DNA of 35,393 nucleotides from Thermoguttaceae bacterium (GTDB lineage: Bacteria; Planctomycetota; Planctomycetia; Pirellulales; Thermoguttaceae), in assembly GCA_017447865.1 (NCBI GenBank), contig JAFSMO010000084.1, forward strand, positions 1 through 35,393. The letters run 5' to 3'. A model generated the notes under the pieces. That model had not been told where the DNA came from. It worked only from the letters and a program-made list of their open reading frames with translations, and made no database searches. Below, piece by piece: positions 1 to 7,846 of this stretch (its first letter is position 1; every line of letters begins with the position of its first letter). The translations under genes were made by a program, and so were the position numbers.

Positions 1-27
1 GTCAAGTTAGAGGTTTTACGCCTTTTA

Positions 28-65
28 TTAACTTGACCGGCGGGACGCCGGCCCTCCGGATCTTA
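28..65 (-). repeat. 38-bp dispersed palindromic repeat, left copy
   Basis: Bases 28-65 are the exact reverse complement of 35246-35283 at the other end of the window. The core 37-51 is a 6-bp stem with a GGA loop (CCGGCG/CGCCGG). Bases 1-9 (GTCAAGTTA) are the inverted partner of 29-37 and look like the cut-off end of another copy in the opposite orientation. The element lies just after the mcsB stop codon, and the right copy overlaps the stop of the last gene, so both are 3'-flanking, as REP-type elements usually are. Confidence 0.85.
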
Positions 66-69
66 AAAG

Positions 70-1128
70 TTAATCGTTGATCTTCAGCAGGAACTTTTTC
101 AGGTACTGCGCGCGGAACTCGTTCGAGTCGAGCGACGACTCCACGCCGCCGTAGATCCACTGCAAGTAGGCTGGCTGGATCTGGAGCAGAAGCTGGTTCA
201 CCACGTCGATCGAAATGTCCTCCACCAGCCCCAGAATGATCCCGAGCCGGATCGCGGAGAGGCACTTCATCGTGTCCTGCGGGTTCAGCGCGTCGGACGT
301 GCGAATGAGTCCGATGCATTCCGCGATCCCCATCTTGAGCTTTTCACTGTTCTGTTCCAGCAGGAATTCGCGGGCTTTTTTCTCGTAGCCGATGACCGCC
401 CCGACCACGTCCTGAACCTGGGAAATGATCTCTTCTTCGGTCACGCCGAGCGTACACTGATTGCTGATCTGGTAGAAATCGCCCCACGCCTGCGAGCCCT
501 CGCCGTAGAGTCCGCGCACGGTCAGGGAAATTTTCTGGAGACTGTTGTGCACCTTCGTGATTTGCCGGGTCATTCCCAGCGCGGGGAGGTGCAGCATCAC
601 GCTGACGCGCATTCCGGTGCCGACGTTCGACGGGCAGGCGGTCAAGTAGCCGAGTTCTTCCGACCAGGCGTAAACCAGATTCTGCTCGATCTCATCGTCC
701 AGAGCGTTGATCTCGGCCCAGATCTCCTGAAGGCAAAAGCCGCTTTTCACGCACTGGATCCGCAGGTGGTCCTCCTCGATGAACATCAGACTGAACTGAC
801 CGTTGGGCGAGATCATCACGCTGCGCGGTCCGTCGTCGTCCGCCATTTCGCGGCTGATCAGATGGCACTCCACGAGGAGTTTCCGGTCCAGACTGCTCAG
901 GTCATTCAGATGAAAAAGCGTGGAATTCTGGCCGAAGGACGTTTTCCGGATCGCTTTGCGCATCGTTTCGATCGCACGAATACGCTCCACGGAACTCAAC
1001 CGCGAAACGAACGGAAAAGCTGCGAGATTCCTCGCGAGCCGGATCCGGGTAGAAACCACGATTTCCGAATCGGGCCCTTCGTTCCGAAGCCAATCGTGCT
1101 TGGACTGAACGAGTTCATCAATCGTCAT
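70..1128 (-). CDS. mcsB: Protein arginine kinase McsB
   Basis: ATP-dependent kinase that phosphorylates arginines on proteins; in Firmicutes phosphoarginine marks clients for ClpCP degradation. The 352-residue length is normal for the family. Visible phosphagen-kinase motifs are STRIRLARN (26-34), EEDHLR (118-123), the catalytic-Cys loop ACPSNVGTGMR (Cys165), RGLYGEGS (205-212, with the expected catalytic Glu210) and QISNQCTLG (220-228). The C-terminal region that in Firmicutes carries the phosphoarginine-sensing RDxxRA motif reads SNEFRA here (335-340), so only its last Arg-Ala is kept. The start ATG overlaps the mcsA stop (ATGA), implying translational coupling. No clpC or ctsR lies nearby. 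The family call is firm; client proteins are unknown. Confidence 0.95.
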   Translation of the reverse strand: MTIDELVQSKHDWLRNEGPDSEIVVSTRIRLARNLAAFPFVSRLSSVERIRAIETMRKAIRKTSFGQNSTLFHLNDLSSLDRKLLVECHLISREMADDDGPRSVMISPNGQFSLMFIEEDHLRIQCVKSGFCLQEIWAEINALDDEIEQNLVYAWSEELGYLTACPSNVGTGMRVSVMLHLPALGMTRQITKVHNSLQKISLTVRGLYGEGSQAWGDFYQISNQCTLGVTEEEIISQVQDVVGAVIGYEKKAREFLLEQNSEKLKMGIAECIGLIRTSDALNPQDTMKCLSAIRLGIILGLVEDISIDVVNQLLLQIQPAYLQWIYGGVESSLDSNEFRAQYLKKFLLKIND

Positions 1129-1652
1129 TCGATTCCCGCCTCGCTTTCCATTTTTAAGATTTGATCGCGGATTTCTTTAGCTTTCTCGTATTTTTCCTCA
1201 GCGACCGCTTCTTCCATCTCGTGGTACAACTGAATGCGCTGGGTGAGCCGCCGGCTTTCGGTCTCGCCGCAACGTTTCGGCGCCTTGCCCTTATGCCGGA
1301 TTTCGCCGTGAATATTCATCAAAAGGGGTTTCAGCTGTTTCGAGAAAATGCGGTAGTCCTCCGGGCAGCCGAACAGGCTGGTGGCGCGGAACTCTGAAAA
1401 ATGGATCCCGCAGACCGGGCACATTTCCTGGTCGGATTCCAGAAATTCGCTGTTCGCCTTGGAAAAGGCCATTTTCTGGGCCAGGTGAGTCGCCAGGGCC
1501 GAGGCCATGTTGGCTTCGCCGGGAAGGCTGGCTTGAGTATTCTGGAGGAAGGCTTTGGCGTGTTCTTCGCAAAAGTGGTACTGGATCGGCTTTCCACCGA
1601 CCAGATCCGTCACGTGAACCGTCGCTTCCTTATTACATTTTTGGCACTTCAT
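1125..1652 (-). CDS. mcsA: McsA-type zinc protein, activator of McsB
   Basis: Adaptor and activator of the McsB kinase. The 175-residue protein begins with a CxxC pair (MKCQKCNKEAT, Cys3/Cys6) followed by HFCEEH near residue 28, then a second zinc-finger-like block with CPVCGIHFSEF and a further Cys in FGCPEDY. The C-terminus (about 140-172) is a UVR helical hairpin, YHEMEEAVAEEKYEKAKEIR, the same module found in UvrB, UvrC and ClpC. This is the usual McsA order. It is the first gene of a two-gene operon with mcsB (4-base overlap) and is read from the promoter at 1698-1726. No strong Shine-Dalgarno precedes the ATG. No CtsR-type direct repeat was seen, so control probably differs from that of Bacillus. 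Confidence 0.92.
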   Translation of the reverse strand: MKCQKCNKEATVHVTDLVGGKPIQYHFCEEHAKAFLQNTQASLPGEANMASALATHLAQKMAFSKANSEFLESDQEMCPVCGIHFSEFRATSLFGCPEDYRIFSKQLKPLLMNIHGEIRHKGKAPKRCGETESRRLTQRIQLYHEMEEAVAEEKYEKAKEIRDQILKMESEAGIE

Positions 1653-1697
1653 TTGATTTCAGGTGGAAAAAGTCTGACGAAATTTCAGTTGGCCCCC

Positions 1698-1726
1698 ATT
1701 TTATTAGATTTTGCGTTTTCTGTCAA
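1698..1726 (-). promoter_or_regulatory. Sigma70-type promoter of mcsA-mcsB
   Basis: On the minus strand: -35 TTGACA (1721-1726), 17-bp spacer, -10 TAAAAT (1698-1703). The -35 is a perfect consensus. The predicted start near 1691 gives a leader of about 40 nt before mcsA. Confidence 0.75.
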
Positions 1727-1753
1727 GATGAAAAACTTTTTTTGGGTGGTGGG

Positions 1754-1781
1754 TTGATTTTTTTTTCAGGAAGAGTAAAAT
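1754..1781 (+). promoter_or_regulatory. Sigma70-type promoter upstream of the MenC-like gene
   Basis: -35 TTGATT (1754-1759), 16-bp spacer, -10 TAAAAT (1776-1781). It diverges from the mcsA promoter, and the leader to the ATG at 1912 would be about 120 nt. No other feature was seen in the 258-base gap between mcsA and this gene. Confidence 0.5.
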
Positions 1782-1911
1782 TAATTCTACTGCGGGGGCT
1801 TCGCTTCCAGTGAGGCACTCGCTCAAAAAAAGGAACGTTTCCATTTTTAACCCGAGGATTCCGCCCCAGACGCGATTTTACGGCCGTTTTCCTCCATTTC
1901 CGCGCTACACC

Positions 1912-2970
1912 ATGTTCATTCAAAAATCCAGCCTTCAGTTTATCCGTTTGCCCCTTTCCATGCCGGTCCGCACTGCGAACGGACGTTTGAGCGAGTTCAA
2001 AAGCCTCATTCTCTCGCTTTCATCCAGCGCGGGAACGGGAAAGTCGGAAGCCCCGATCACCCTTTTCCCTGAGGAAGATTTCGAGTATCTCGCGGGTGTG
2101 ATCGAGGAGAAAATTCTGCCGCTGCTCGACGGTCAGAGCTTTTCCGATACGCAGGCGCTGCGCGATAAACTCGGGAAATGGGCCCGGCACGCGGTCATTT
2201 ACCCGCTCGTGGAAATGGCCTGGTTCGATCTTCAGGCGCAGGAAAAGGGGAAATCGCTCTGTCAGCTCCTCGGCGCGGAACGGCTTTCCCAGCAGGTTTT
2301 CACGTCGCTTGACGAGCCGGAAGCCGACCGGGACGGAATCCCCGACGCGAACGAGTTCCTCGATCGGGTCCAGAAATTCTACCGGGCCGGTTACGTGCAT
2401 CTGGAACTGAAGATCCGCCCAGGCTGGGACGTTGCGATGGTCCGCGAGGTGCGGCAGGAAAACCCGACCGCCTCGTTCCACATCGATTTCGAAGGGGCCC
2501 TGAGTCCGCTGAACTACGACATTTTGTTCCGGATGCGCGATTTCTTCCCGTTCATGTTCGAGCAGCCGTTCCCGGTCGATGAGCTGGTGGAGGACGCGGA
2601 GCTTCAAAAAATGCTTCAGTGCCCGCTCTGCCTGGACGAAAGCGTCTCCACGACGGGAAAAACCGCGGCGGCGCTGAAACTCGAAAGCACGAAACTGGTG
2701 AAGATCAATCCTCTGCGCGCCGGCGGTTTTGAACGGGCGAAAGAAATCCTGGAGCTTTGTAAAGAGGCGGGCGTGGAGTGCTGGATCTCGTCGCCGCTTT
2801 CCACGGGCGTGGCCGTCCGCTCGAATCTGGCGTTTTCGTGCCTCGACGGTTTTACCGGGCCGTTCGAGTACTACGACCTGATGGAGTACTTCGCGCCGGA
2901 CGTTTTGAAAGACGTGGAAATGCCGCCGGAACTGACGCTGGATGAAGAGCAGACGCTCAGGATCGAGTGA
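1912..2970 (+). CDS. MenC-like enolase-superfamily enzyme (o-succinylbenzoate synthase type)
   Basis: The fold and motifs match the o-succinylbenzoate synthase/N-acylamino-acid racemase branch of the enolase superfamily, which makes OSB for menaquinone. The open frame extends upstream to 1810, but family-like sequence begins at ATG 1912 (MFIQKSSLQF), giving 352 residues, a normal size. Metal ligands are recognisable: Asp192 (HIDFEG), Glu217 (FEQPF) and Asp242 (CLDES). The first catalytic lysine is in LELKIRPGWD (Lys167). At the second, where the family has IKPxRxGG, this protein has KINPLRAGG, so the expected Lys position holds Asn266 and a Lys sits two residues earlier (264). It may therefore act on another substrate or by a modified mechanism. 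No other men genes are adjacent. Confidence 0.75.
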   Translation: MFIQKSSLQFIRLPLSMPVRTANGRLSEFKSLILSLSSSAGTGKSEAPITLFPEEDFEYLAGVIEEKILPLLDGQSFSDTQALRDKLGKWARHAVIYPLVEMAWFDLQAQEKGKSLCQLLGAERLSQQVFTSLDEPEADRDGIPDANEFLDRVQKFYRAGYVHLELKIRPGWDVAMVREVRQENPTASFHIDFEGALSPLNYDILFRMRDFFPFMFEQPFPVDELVEDAELQKMLQCPLCLDESVSTTGKTAAALKLESTKLVKINPLRAGGFERAKEILELCKEAGVECWISSPLSTGVAVRSNLAFSCLDGFTGPFEYYDLMEYFAPDVLKDVEMPPELTLDEEQTLRIE

Positions 2971-3034
2971 TCCGTAAAAAATGGAAGAGTGGCGTTTCGG
3001 CCGCGCAAAATTTCGACTGAAAGGGATTTCACCC

Positions 3035-4354
3035 ATGCATTCCACCATTCGGACCCGCCATTCCCAAAGGCGGATCCTTTACAGTAATGCGCTGATCTGG
3101 TCCATTGGGAACGCGTTGACTTCCTCGATCGTCCTCATTTTCATGATGGCGGCGTATGGATTCAGCTCTCCGCTGGTCATCGCGGCGATTTTTGCGGCTC
3201 CGTTTTTGGGGAGGATTTTCCAGCCGTTCCTTCCGGCCATCCTTCAAAAGTTTCCTTTCCGGAAAAATCTCTGCATTTCTCTTTACGTGGGGCAGGTGCT
3301 GGTCCTCTGGCTCCTGCTGGGGACTCATTTTTTGCCCGTTGGCGCGAGTGCAAAATTCTGGCTGATGCTCGGTTTCTGGGCCTTGGCCAATCTGCTGGAA
3401 GTCATGTCGTACGCGGTTTTTCTCTCGTGGAACCGTCTTTTGTTTCCGGCCCGAACGCTCGGGCGGTTCTACGCGCGGCGTGAGATTTTCAAAATCCTGG
3501 GTGAAGTCCTGACGATCGTGGGGCTGGCGATTCCCGGAACGATCGCGATTATTTCGGGAGCGTTCGAGATCCCCCGGTTTGAGCCCCCGTTCTTTTGGGG
3601 AGTCGTGGCGGCCGGTACGCTGTTCATCCTGGGAAGCGTGTTTTTCCTCCGCCTGCTTCCGGAGAGACGGTACGAAATCCCGGAAATTGCCGGAAGCGCT
3701 CTGCGTCGCGATTTTCAACGTTTTCTGCGTCCGTTCCGCGAGAGAAAATTCTGGCCGTTCCTGATTTACGGCGCGCTCTTTTCGTTTTTCCTGCAGTTTG
3801 AGCAGGTCTCGCAGACGACGTTCCAGAAAATCATTCTTCAGGGGGCGGTTTTCGTTCCGTTTCTCGGGATGCAGGCCGTTCGGGTGGTTCCACGCTTCCC
3901 GCAAATATTTTTGGCGCGGTGGGTCGGGAAACTCGTGGACCGGTACGGTACGCTGAACGTGATGATTTGCTCCCAGCTTCTCACGGCCGTCCCGCTTCTT
4001 TTCTATGCGTTCGCAAAGCCTGGGATGGGCTGGATGCTCTACGTGGCGGCGGTGATTTGGGGGAGTTACGTCGGTTTGAACGTCGCCCTGCCGAAATTCC
4101 TGCTTGAAATTTCCGACCCGCGTGACGACACGCCGTGGCTTGCCGCGTACGGACTGGCCGGGAGTCTGGCGGGTTTCGCCGCCGTTTTTCTGGGAGGCTG
4201 GTTCTGCCGCGCGTTCTCCGGCTGGCCGAACTATTACGTGTGGTTTTTCCTCCTCGCGTTCGGCTGGCGTGCGCTGCTCGCGCTTCCGCTGATCTGGGCG
4301 AAAAGGAAGTCTGGCCGGATTTCGCTCGCGGCCGAGGAACCAGAAACCAGGTGA
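3035..4354 (+). CDS. MFS-type membrane transporter
   Basis: Polytopic inner-membrane protein of 439 residues with about 12 hydrophobic segments and a basic intermediate loop (YARREIFK, then LPERRYEIPE), consistent with a major facilitator superfamily carrier. An in-frame ATG at 2981 would add 18 charged residues, but ATG 3035 has a GAAAGGGA sequence at the right distance and starts closer to the first membrane helix (ALIWSIGNALTSSIVLIF). The end is a short basic tail. Substrate cannot be told from sequence. It lies 64 bases after the MenC-like gene and 10 bases before the radical SAM gene, so the three are probably co-transcribed, although no pathway link is evident. Confidence 0.75.
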   Translation: MHSTIRTRHSQRRILYSNALIWSIGNALTSSIVLIFMMAAYGFSSPLVIAAIFAAPFLGRIFQPFLPAILQKFPFRKNLCISLYVGQVLVLWLLLGTHFLPVGASAKFWLMLGFWALANLLEVMSYAVFLSWNRLLFPARTLGRFYARREIFKILGEVLTIVGLAIPGTIAIISGAFEIPRFEPPFFWGVVAAGTLFILGSVFFLRLLPERRYEIPEIAGSALRRDFQRFLRPFRERKFWPFLIYGALFSFFLQFEQVSQTTFQKIILQGAVFVPFLGMQAVRVVPRFPQIFLARWVGKLVDRYGTLNVMICSQLLTAVPLLFYAFAKPGMGWMLYVAAVIWGSYVGLNVALPKFLLEISDPRDDTPWLAAYGLAGSLAGFAAVFLGGWFCRAFSGWPNYYVWFFLLAFGWRALLALPLIWAKRKSGRISLAAEEPETR

Positions 4355-4364
4355 GGGGGCCTTT

Positions 4365-5336
4365 ATGCCGAGAATTCGTAAACGCAAATTCGGCCCGGGG
4401 GTCCCGCCTCCGCATGAGCGCAAACCGTTTCGGGACGTGGGCCGGTTCCTGAAAGAAACGTTCGGCGCGAAGTGCTACAAAGTCTGCGTCGATGGTGGTT
4501 TTACGTGCCCCAACCGGGACGGAACGTGTGGGACGGGCGGCTGCATTTTCTGCGGGGAGCGCGGTTCCGGCGAGTTCATCACGGAGTCCGGGATTCGAAA
4601 TCAGATCGAGGTCGCGATGAAGAAGGCCCAGTGGAAACACCACGCCGAGAAATTCATCGTTTACTTCCAGAATTTCACGAACACTTACGCGCCGGTGGAC
4701 GTTCTGCGGGCGAAATACGACGGTGCGCTGGCTCAGGGGGACGAGCGGATCGTCGGGCTGGCCGTCGGGACTCGCGCGGACTGCATTTCGGAAGAAGTCG
4801 CTGACCTGCTGGCCGAGTACACTCAAAAATCCCCCAAATATTACGTTCAGGTCGAACTGGGCCTCCAGACGTCCGACGACCGGACGGCCGAGTTTTTCAA
4901 CCGCGGCTACAAAAGCGAGCGGTTCACCGAGGCGGTGGAGATCCTGCGGCGGCGAAATCTCAACGTCGTGACGCACATCATGCTCGGGCTCCCCGGCGAA
5001 ACGAAGGAGCACATAAAACGGACGGTCGAGTTTCTGAACCGCCACGATATTCAGGGGATCAAACTCCACTCGCTTTACGTTCTGGAGGGGACGCGCCTGG
5101 CGGAGCTTTACCGGGAAGGAAAATTCGAGCCGATCACGTACGCGGAGTACATCGACTGGGCGCTGTACGTCCTGACGCACGTCTCGCCGGAGCTGGTAAT
5201 TCACAGAATCTCGGGGGACTGCCCGCGGGATATGCTCGTTGCGCCCGACTGGATCCTGAAAAAGAAACAAATCCTGGATGAAATCATCAAAACCATGGAA
5301 AAGAACGGGTGGGGTCAGGGAGAATTTTACGAATAA
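4365..5336 (+). CDS. TIGR01212-type (YhcC-like) radical SAM protein
   Basis: Radical S-adenosylmethionine enzyme of 323 residues. The iron-sulfur cluster loop is FTCPNRDGTCGTGGCIFC, with Cys48, Cys60 and Cys63 in the position typical of the YhcC/TIGR01212 family; an extra Cys55 replaces the residue more often seen as Val or Leu. Other family landmarks are VYFQNFTNTYAP, VGTRADCI, VELGLQT, THIMLGLPGE and IKLHSLYVLEGT, all typical of the Elp3-like radical SAM barrel. Members are suspected RNA- or protein-modifying enzymes, but the reaction has not been settled to my knowledge. It is the last gene of the run beginning at 1912, and no terminator hairpin was seen before the next promoter at 5400. 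Confidence 0.9.
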   Translation: MPRIRKRKFGPGVPPPHERKPFRDVGRFLKETFGAKCYKVCVDGGFTCPNRDGTCGTGGCIFCGERGSGEFITESGIRNQIEVAMKKAQWKHHAEKFIVYFQNFTNTYAPVDVLRAKYDGALAQGDERIVGLAVGTRADCISEEVADLLAEYTQKSPKYYVQVELGLQTSDDRTAEFFNRGYKSERFTEAVEILRRRNLNVVTHIMLGLPGETKEHIKRTVEFLNRHDIQGIKLHSLYVLEGTRLAELYREGKFEPITYAEYIDWALYVLTHVSPELVIHRISGDCPRDMLVAPDWILKKKQILDEIIKTMEKNGWGQGEFYE

Positions 5337-5399
5337 GGAGAAAAAATAGTTTAAATTTGGAAAATATTATATTTTTTTGAGTTTTTTCCCCGACCCCCC

Positions 5400-5428
5400 T
5401 TGAACTTTTTGGTGAAAAGTGTTATATA
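5400..5428 (+). promoter_or_regulatory. Sigma70-type promoter of the Pro/His-rich gene
   Basis: -35 TTGAAC (5400-5405), exactly 17 bp, -10 TATATA (5423-5428), in an AT-rich stretch. The predicted start near 5435 gives a leader of about 40 nt containing an AGGAG ribosome-binding site. Confidence 0.75.
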
Positions 5429-5473
5429 TAATTATAGAAAGTTCAACCACCCTTCAAAACAGGAGATGAAACC

Positions 5474-5935
5474 ATGAAAAAGACCAGCCTGATTTCGTTG
5501 ATCGCTGCGCTTGTCGTGGCAGTCATTTTTGCTTTCGCCGCGCCGACCCAGGCTCAAGGCCCGCGTCCGGGTGTGGCTCCGGGTCCTGCTCCGAGGCCGG
5601 GCGTCGTTCAGCCCGCTCCGCCGCATCATCCGGGACCGGTCCACGTTCAGCCGGCCCCGCCGCATCGTCCGGGTCCGCCGCATCATCCGGGACCGGGGCA
5701 GCCTGGTTACCGTCCGGGACCGCCGCATCACCACCACCCGGTAGCGCCGCCGCGCCCGGTTCCGCCGCCGCGCCCGGTTCCGCCGCCTCCGCGTCCGGTT
5801 CCTCCGCCGCCACCGCCGCGTCCGGTCGTTGTGGTCCCGGCTCCGGTAGCTCCTCCTCCGCCGCCGCCGCCGACCTGGGGTGGAATCGTGGGTGGAATCA
5901 TTGATGCCGTCATCATTGAAAGCCACAGGCCGTAA
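5474..5935 (+). CDS. Small exported Pro/His-rich protein
   Basis: 153 residues. A classic signal peptide (MKKTSLISLIAALVVAVIF..., ending TQAQ near residue 28) is followed by a low-complexity region of Pro, His, Arg and Gly: PPHHPGP and PPHRPGP units first, then PPRPVPPP units, then VVVVPAPVAPPPPPPP. The C-terminus is a short hydrophobic glycine segment, GGIVGGIIDAVI. His clusters (HHPG, HHHHP) could bind metal ions and the proline rod could span or decorate the envelope, but both ideas are inferences. AGGAG lies 8 bases before the ATG. It has its own promoter and terminator, so it is probably a monocistronic and well expressed gene. No family was recognised. Confidence 0.85.
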   Translation: MKKTSLISLIAALVVAVIFAFAAPTQAQGPRPGVAPGPAPRPGVVQPAPPHHPGPVHVQPAPPHRPGPPHHPGPGQPGYRPGPPHHHHPVAPPRPVPPPRPVPPPPRPVPPPPPPRPVVVVPAPVAPPPPPPPTWGGIVGGIIDAVIIESHRP

Positions 5936-5947
5936 CAAGCCATAGAA

Positions 5948-5982
5948 AAAGAGGGTCATTTTCATGGCCCTCTTTCGTTTTT
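5948..5982. terminator. Bidirectional intrinsic terminator between the Pro/His-rich gene and lysA
   Basis: A 12-bp stem (5948-5959 with 5964-5975, one G-U pair) with loop TTTC. It is followed by CGTTTTT on the plus strand and by a T run on the minus strand, so it can serve the convergent genes on both sides. Confidence 0.9.
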
Positions 5983-6016
5983 AAAGATCTGAAAATTTTC
6001 AGGAAACCGGAATCGT

Positions 6017-7330
6017 TCAGCCGTCGAGCAGGATCTCGTTCTCGATCAGTTGCTCAAATGTCTGACGCTTGCGGACGCAGATCAGCTGTTTGTCTCGGAT
6101 CAGGACTTCCGGTGCGTAGAGCTTCGAGTTGTAGTTGGACCCCATCACGAAACCGTAGGCTCCGGCGCAGCCCATCACCAGAATGTCGCCGGTCCAGGCG
6201 CGGGGCATGGGTCGCGTGACGACGTAACCGCCCTCTTCCTGCGTGAACACGTCGCCGGACTCGCACAGCGGGCCGCAAACCACGGCCGGAACGATCGGGC
6301 GTTCCTCATTCGGCTCGCCGCTCATCGGGCAGAGCGACATCGGGTGGAAGGAGCCGTAAAGCATCGGGCGCGCCAGATTATTGAAGCCGGCGTCCAGAAG
6401 GTAGAAAAGATCCGTTCCGCCCTGCGTCTTGACCGCCCGTACCTCGGCGAGCAGGTAGCCGCTCTCGGCGACGAGGTACCGCCCCGGCTCGATCTCCAGC
6501 GTGACGGGCGACTGATTCATCTGCTCGATCTCACAGCGGGTACGGTCCCAAAGCTCGAAGTACTTCTGAATGTCCACGTACTCGTCGCCGTCTTTATAGA
6601 CCGTGGGAAGGCCGCCGCCGGTGCTGATCGTGTGGACGGAGCTCCCGACCACCATCGCGAAGTCTTTCATCTTGGAGCAGCACTGAGCCAGATGCTCAAA
6701 ATCCGTCCCGGAGCCGATGTGGATGTGCAGGCCGGTGATGGCGATCCCGTACTTTCCCGCGACCGCCATGGCCGTCGGAATGTCCTGGTACCAGATCCCG
6801 TGCTTGGAGAGCGGGCCGCCCGTGTTCGTTTTCTGGCTGTGGCCGTGCCCGAAGCCGGGGTTGATGCGGATCGTGATCTCGACTGGGTACTCCGTATCCT
6901 CACGGGCGTTCAGGGCTTTTCCGAGCTGGTGGATCATGTCGATGGAGCCGCAGTTCACGTGGACCCCGTACTCAACGCAGAGGTCGAGCGCCTCGCGGTC
7001 GAAAATGTCCGCCGTATAGACGATTTCGGGGATTTCCTCTTCAGTTTCCGGGCGGGGTTTGAACCCGGCGGCGATCGCGCGGCGGATCTCCATGGCGCTC
7101 ACCGCGTCCACTTTGGCGCCGGCTTTGTGCAGGATCTGAAGGATCGCGAGGTTGCTGCACGCTTTCTGGGCGTAACGGATGACGTCAAACGCTTCCAGAT
7201 CGTGGAACTGGGAAAGTATCCGCGCCTCATCGTAAACGAAAACGGGCGTACCAAACTGCCTGACGATTTCGGGGATCGGAACCCCGGCAATTTCACGGAG
7301 GATCGGCGGCATCTGAACGGGAACTGGCAT
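6017..7330 (-). CDS. lysA: Diaminopimelate decarboxylase
   Basis: PLP-dependent fold-type III decarboxylase that converts meso-diaminopimelate to L-lysine, the last step of lysine synthesis. 437 residues. The PLP lysine is Lys56 in IRYAQKACSN. Further landmarks are HIHIGSGT, the glycine-rich phosphate loop STGGGLP, EIEPGRYLVAESG, the active-site CESGDVF and the late GAYGFVMGSNYNS. An AAGGA sits 8 bases before the ATG. It is the last gene of a probable marR-unknown-lysA operon (51-base gap to the gene before) and ends at the bidirectional terminator. No lysine riboswitch was seen; there is no room for one in the 51-base gap. Confidence 0.95.
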   Translation of the reverse strand: MPVPVQMPPILREIAGVPIPEIVRQFGTPVFVYDEARILSQFHDLEAFDVIRYAQKACSNLAILQILHKAGAKVDAVSAMEIRRAIAAGFKPRPETEEEIPEIVYTADIFDREALDLCVEYGVHVNCGSIDMIHQLGKALNAREDTEYPVEITIRINPGFGHGHSQKTNTGGPLSKHGIWYQDIPTAMAVAGKYGIAITGLHIHIGSGTDFEHLAQCCSKMKDFAMVVGSSVHTISTGGGLPTVYKDGDEYVDIQKYFELWDRTRCEIEQMNQSPVTLEIEPGRYLVAESGYLLAEVRAVKTQGGTDLFYLLDAGFNNLARPMLYGSFHPMSLCPMSGEPNEERPIVPAVVCGPLCESGDVFTQEEGGYVVTRPMPRAWTGDILVMGCAGAYGFVMGSNYNSKLYAPEVLIRDKQLICVRKRQTFEQLIENEILLDG

Positions 7331-7381
7331 GGGAAAAGTCCTTCTTTTGAAAAGTTTATGGTTGGTATTTAGCTGATTCGA

Positions 7382-7843
7382 CTACTTTTCCGGCGGGGCG
7401 GCAAGCTGGGAAAGGGCCTGCAAAAGCGAGTTGAGATGGATCAGGCGCGGGCCGAACCGGTCCACGAAGTCGTTGAACATGAACTCGCTGTAGTTCCAGT
7501 CCTCGCTGTTCTCGACGGACTCTTCCACCATTTTCGTGAAGTACTCGTTTTGCATGGAGGACATTTGGTCGAGGAGCTGCCTGCACCCTTTCGCCAGTTC
7601 AGGATGGGAATTCCGCCAGTTCTGCAGTTCATTGACCCGCTGACGCTGGGGAGCGGTCTGGAGGTTGATCAGCTGGGTCAGCAGCTCGTTCTGGCGTTTC
7701 TGCTGCGTTGCAATATCGTTCAAAACGCCCATTAGTTCAGCGTGACGCTGCTCGGCTCTGTACCGTTCGTCAACGGCACCCGTCGGGGCGACAATGTTCG
7801 TAACATCGATCTGATTAAAAAGAGGCTGGGAAGCTTCGTTCAT
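7382..7843 (-). CDS. Unknown protein, helical, between marR and lysA
   Basis: 153 residues, no recognised family. It is hydrophilic and predicted largely helical: a Gln/Arg/Asn-rich stretch (about 28-75, including NDIATQQKRQNELLTQLINL) has heptad-like leucine spacing and may form a coiled coil, followed by a compact acidic region with aromatic residues (EDWNYSEFMFNDFVDRFGPR). There are no signal peptide, membrane segment or Cys residues apart from one in KGCRQLL. It begins 3 bases after the marR stop, so it is co-transcribed and probably translationally linked; GGAAAA lies upstream of the ATG. A role together with the MarR regulator is possible but unproven. Confidence 0.8.
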   Translation of the reverse strand: MNEASQPLFNQIDVTNIVAPTGAVDERYRAEQRHAELMGVLNDIATQQKRQNELLTQLINLQTAPQRQRVNELQNWRNSHPELAKGCRQLLDQMSSMQNEYFTKMVEESVENSEDWNYSEFMFNDFVDRFGPRLIHLNSLLQALSQLAAPPEK

Positions 7844-7846
7844 GAC

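Noticed and set aside
3029..4423. 464-codon open frame on the minus strand
   Set aside because: It is antisense to the transporter and composed largely of Arg, Pro, Glu and Gln.
7331..7381. Lysine riboswitch in front of lysA
   Set aside because: The gap to the preceding gene is only 51 bases, too short for the riboswitch, and the gene is inside an operon.
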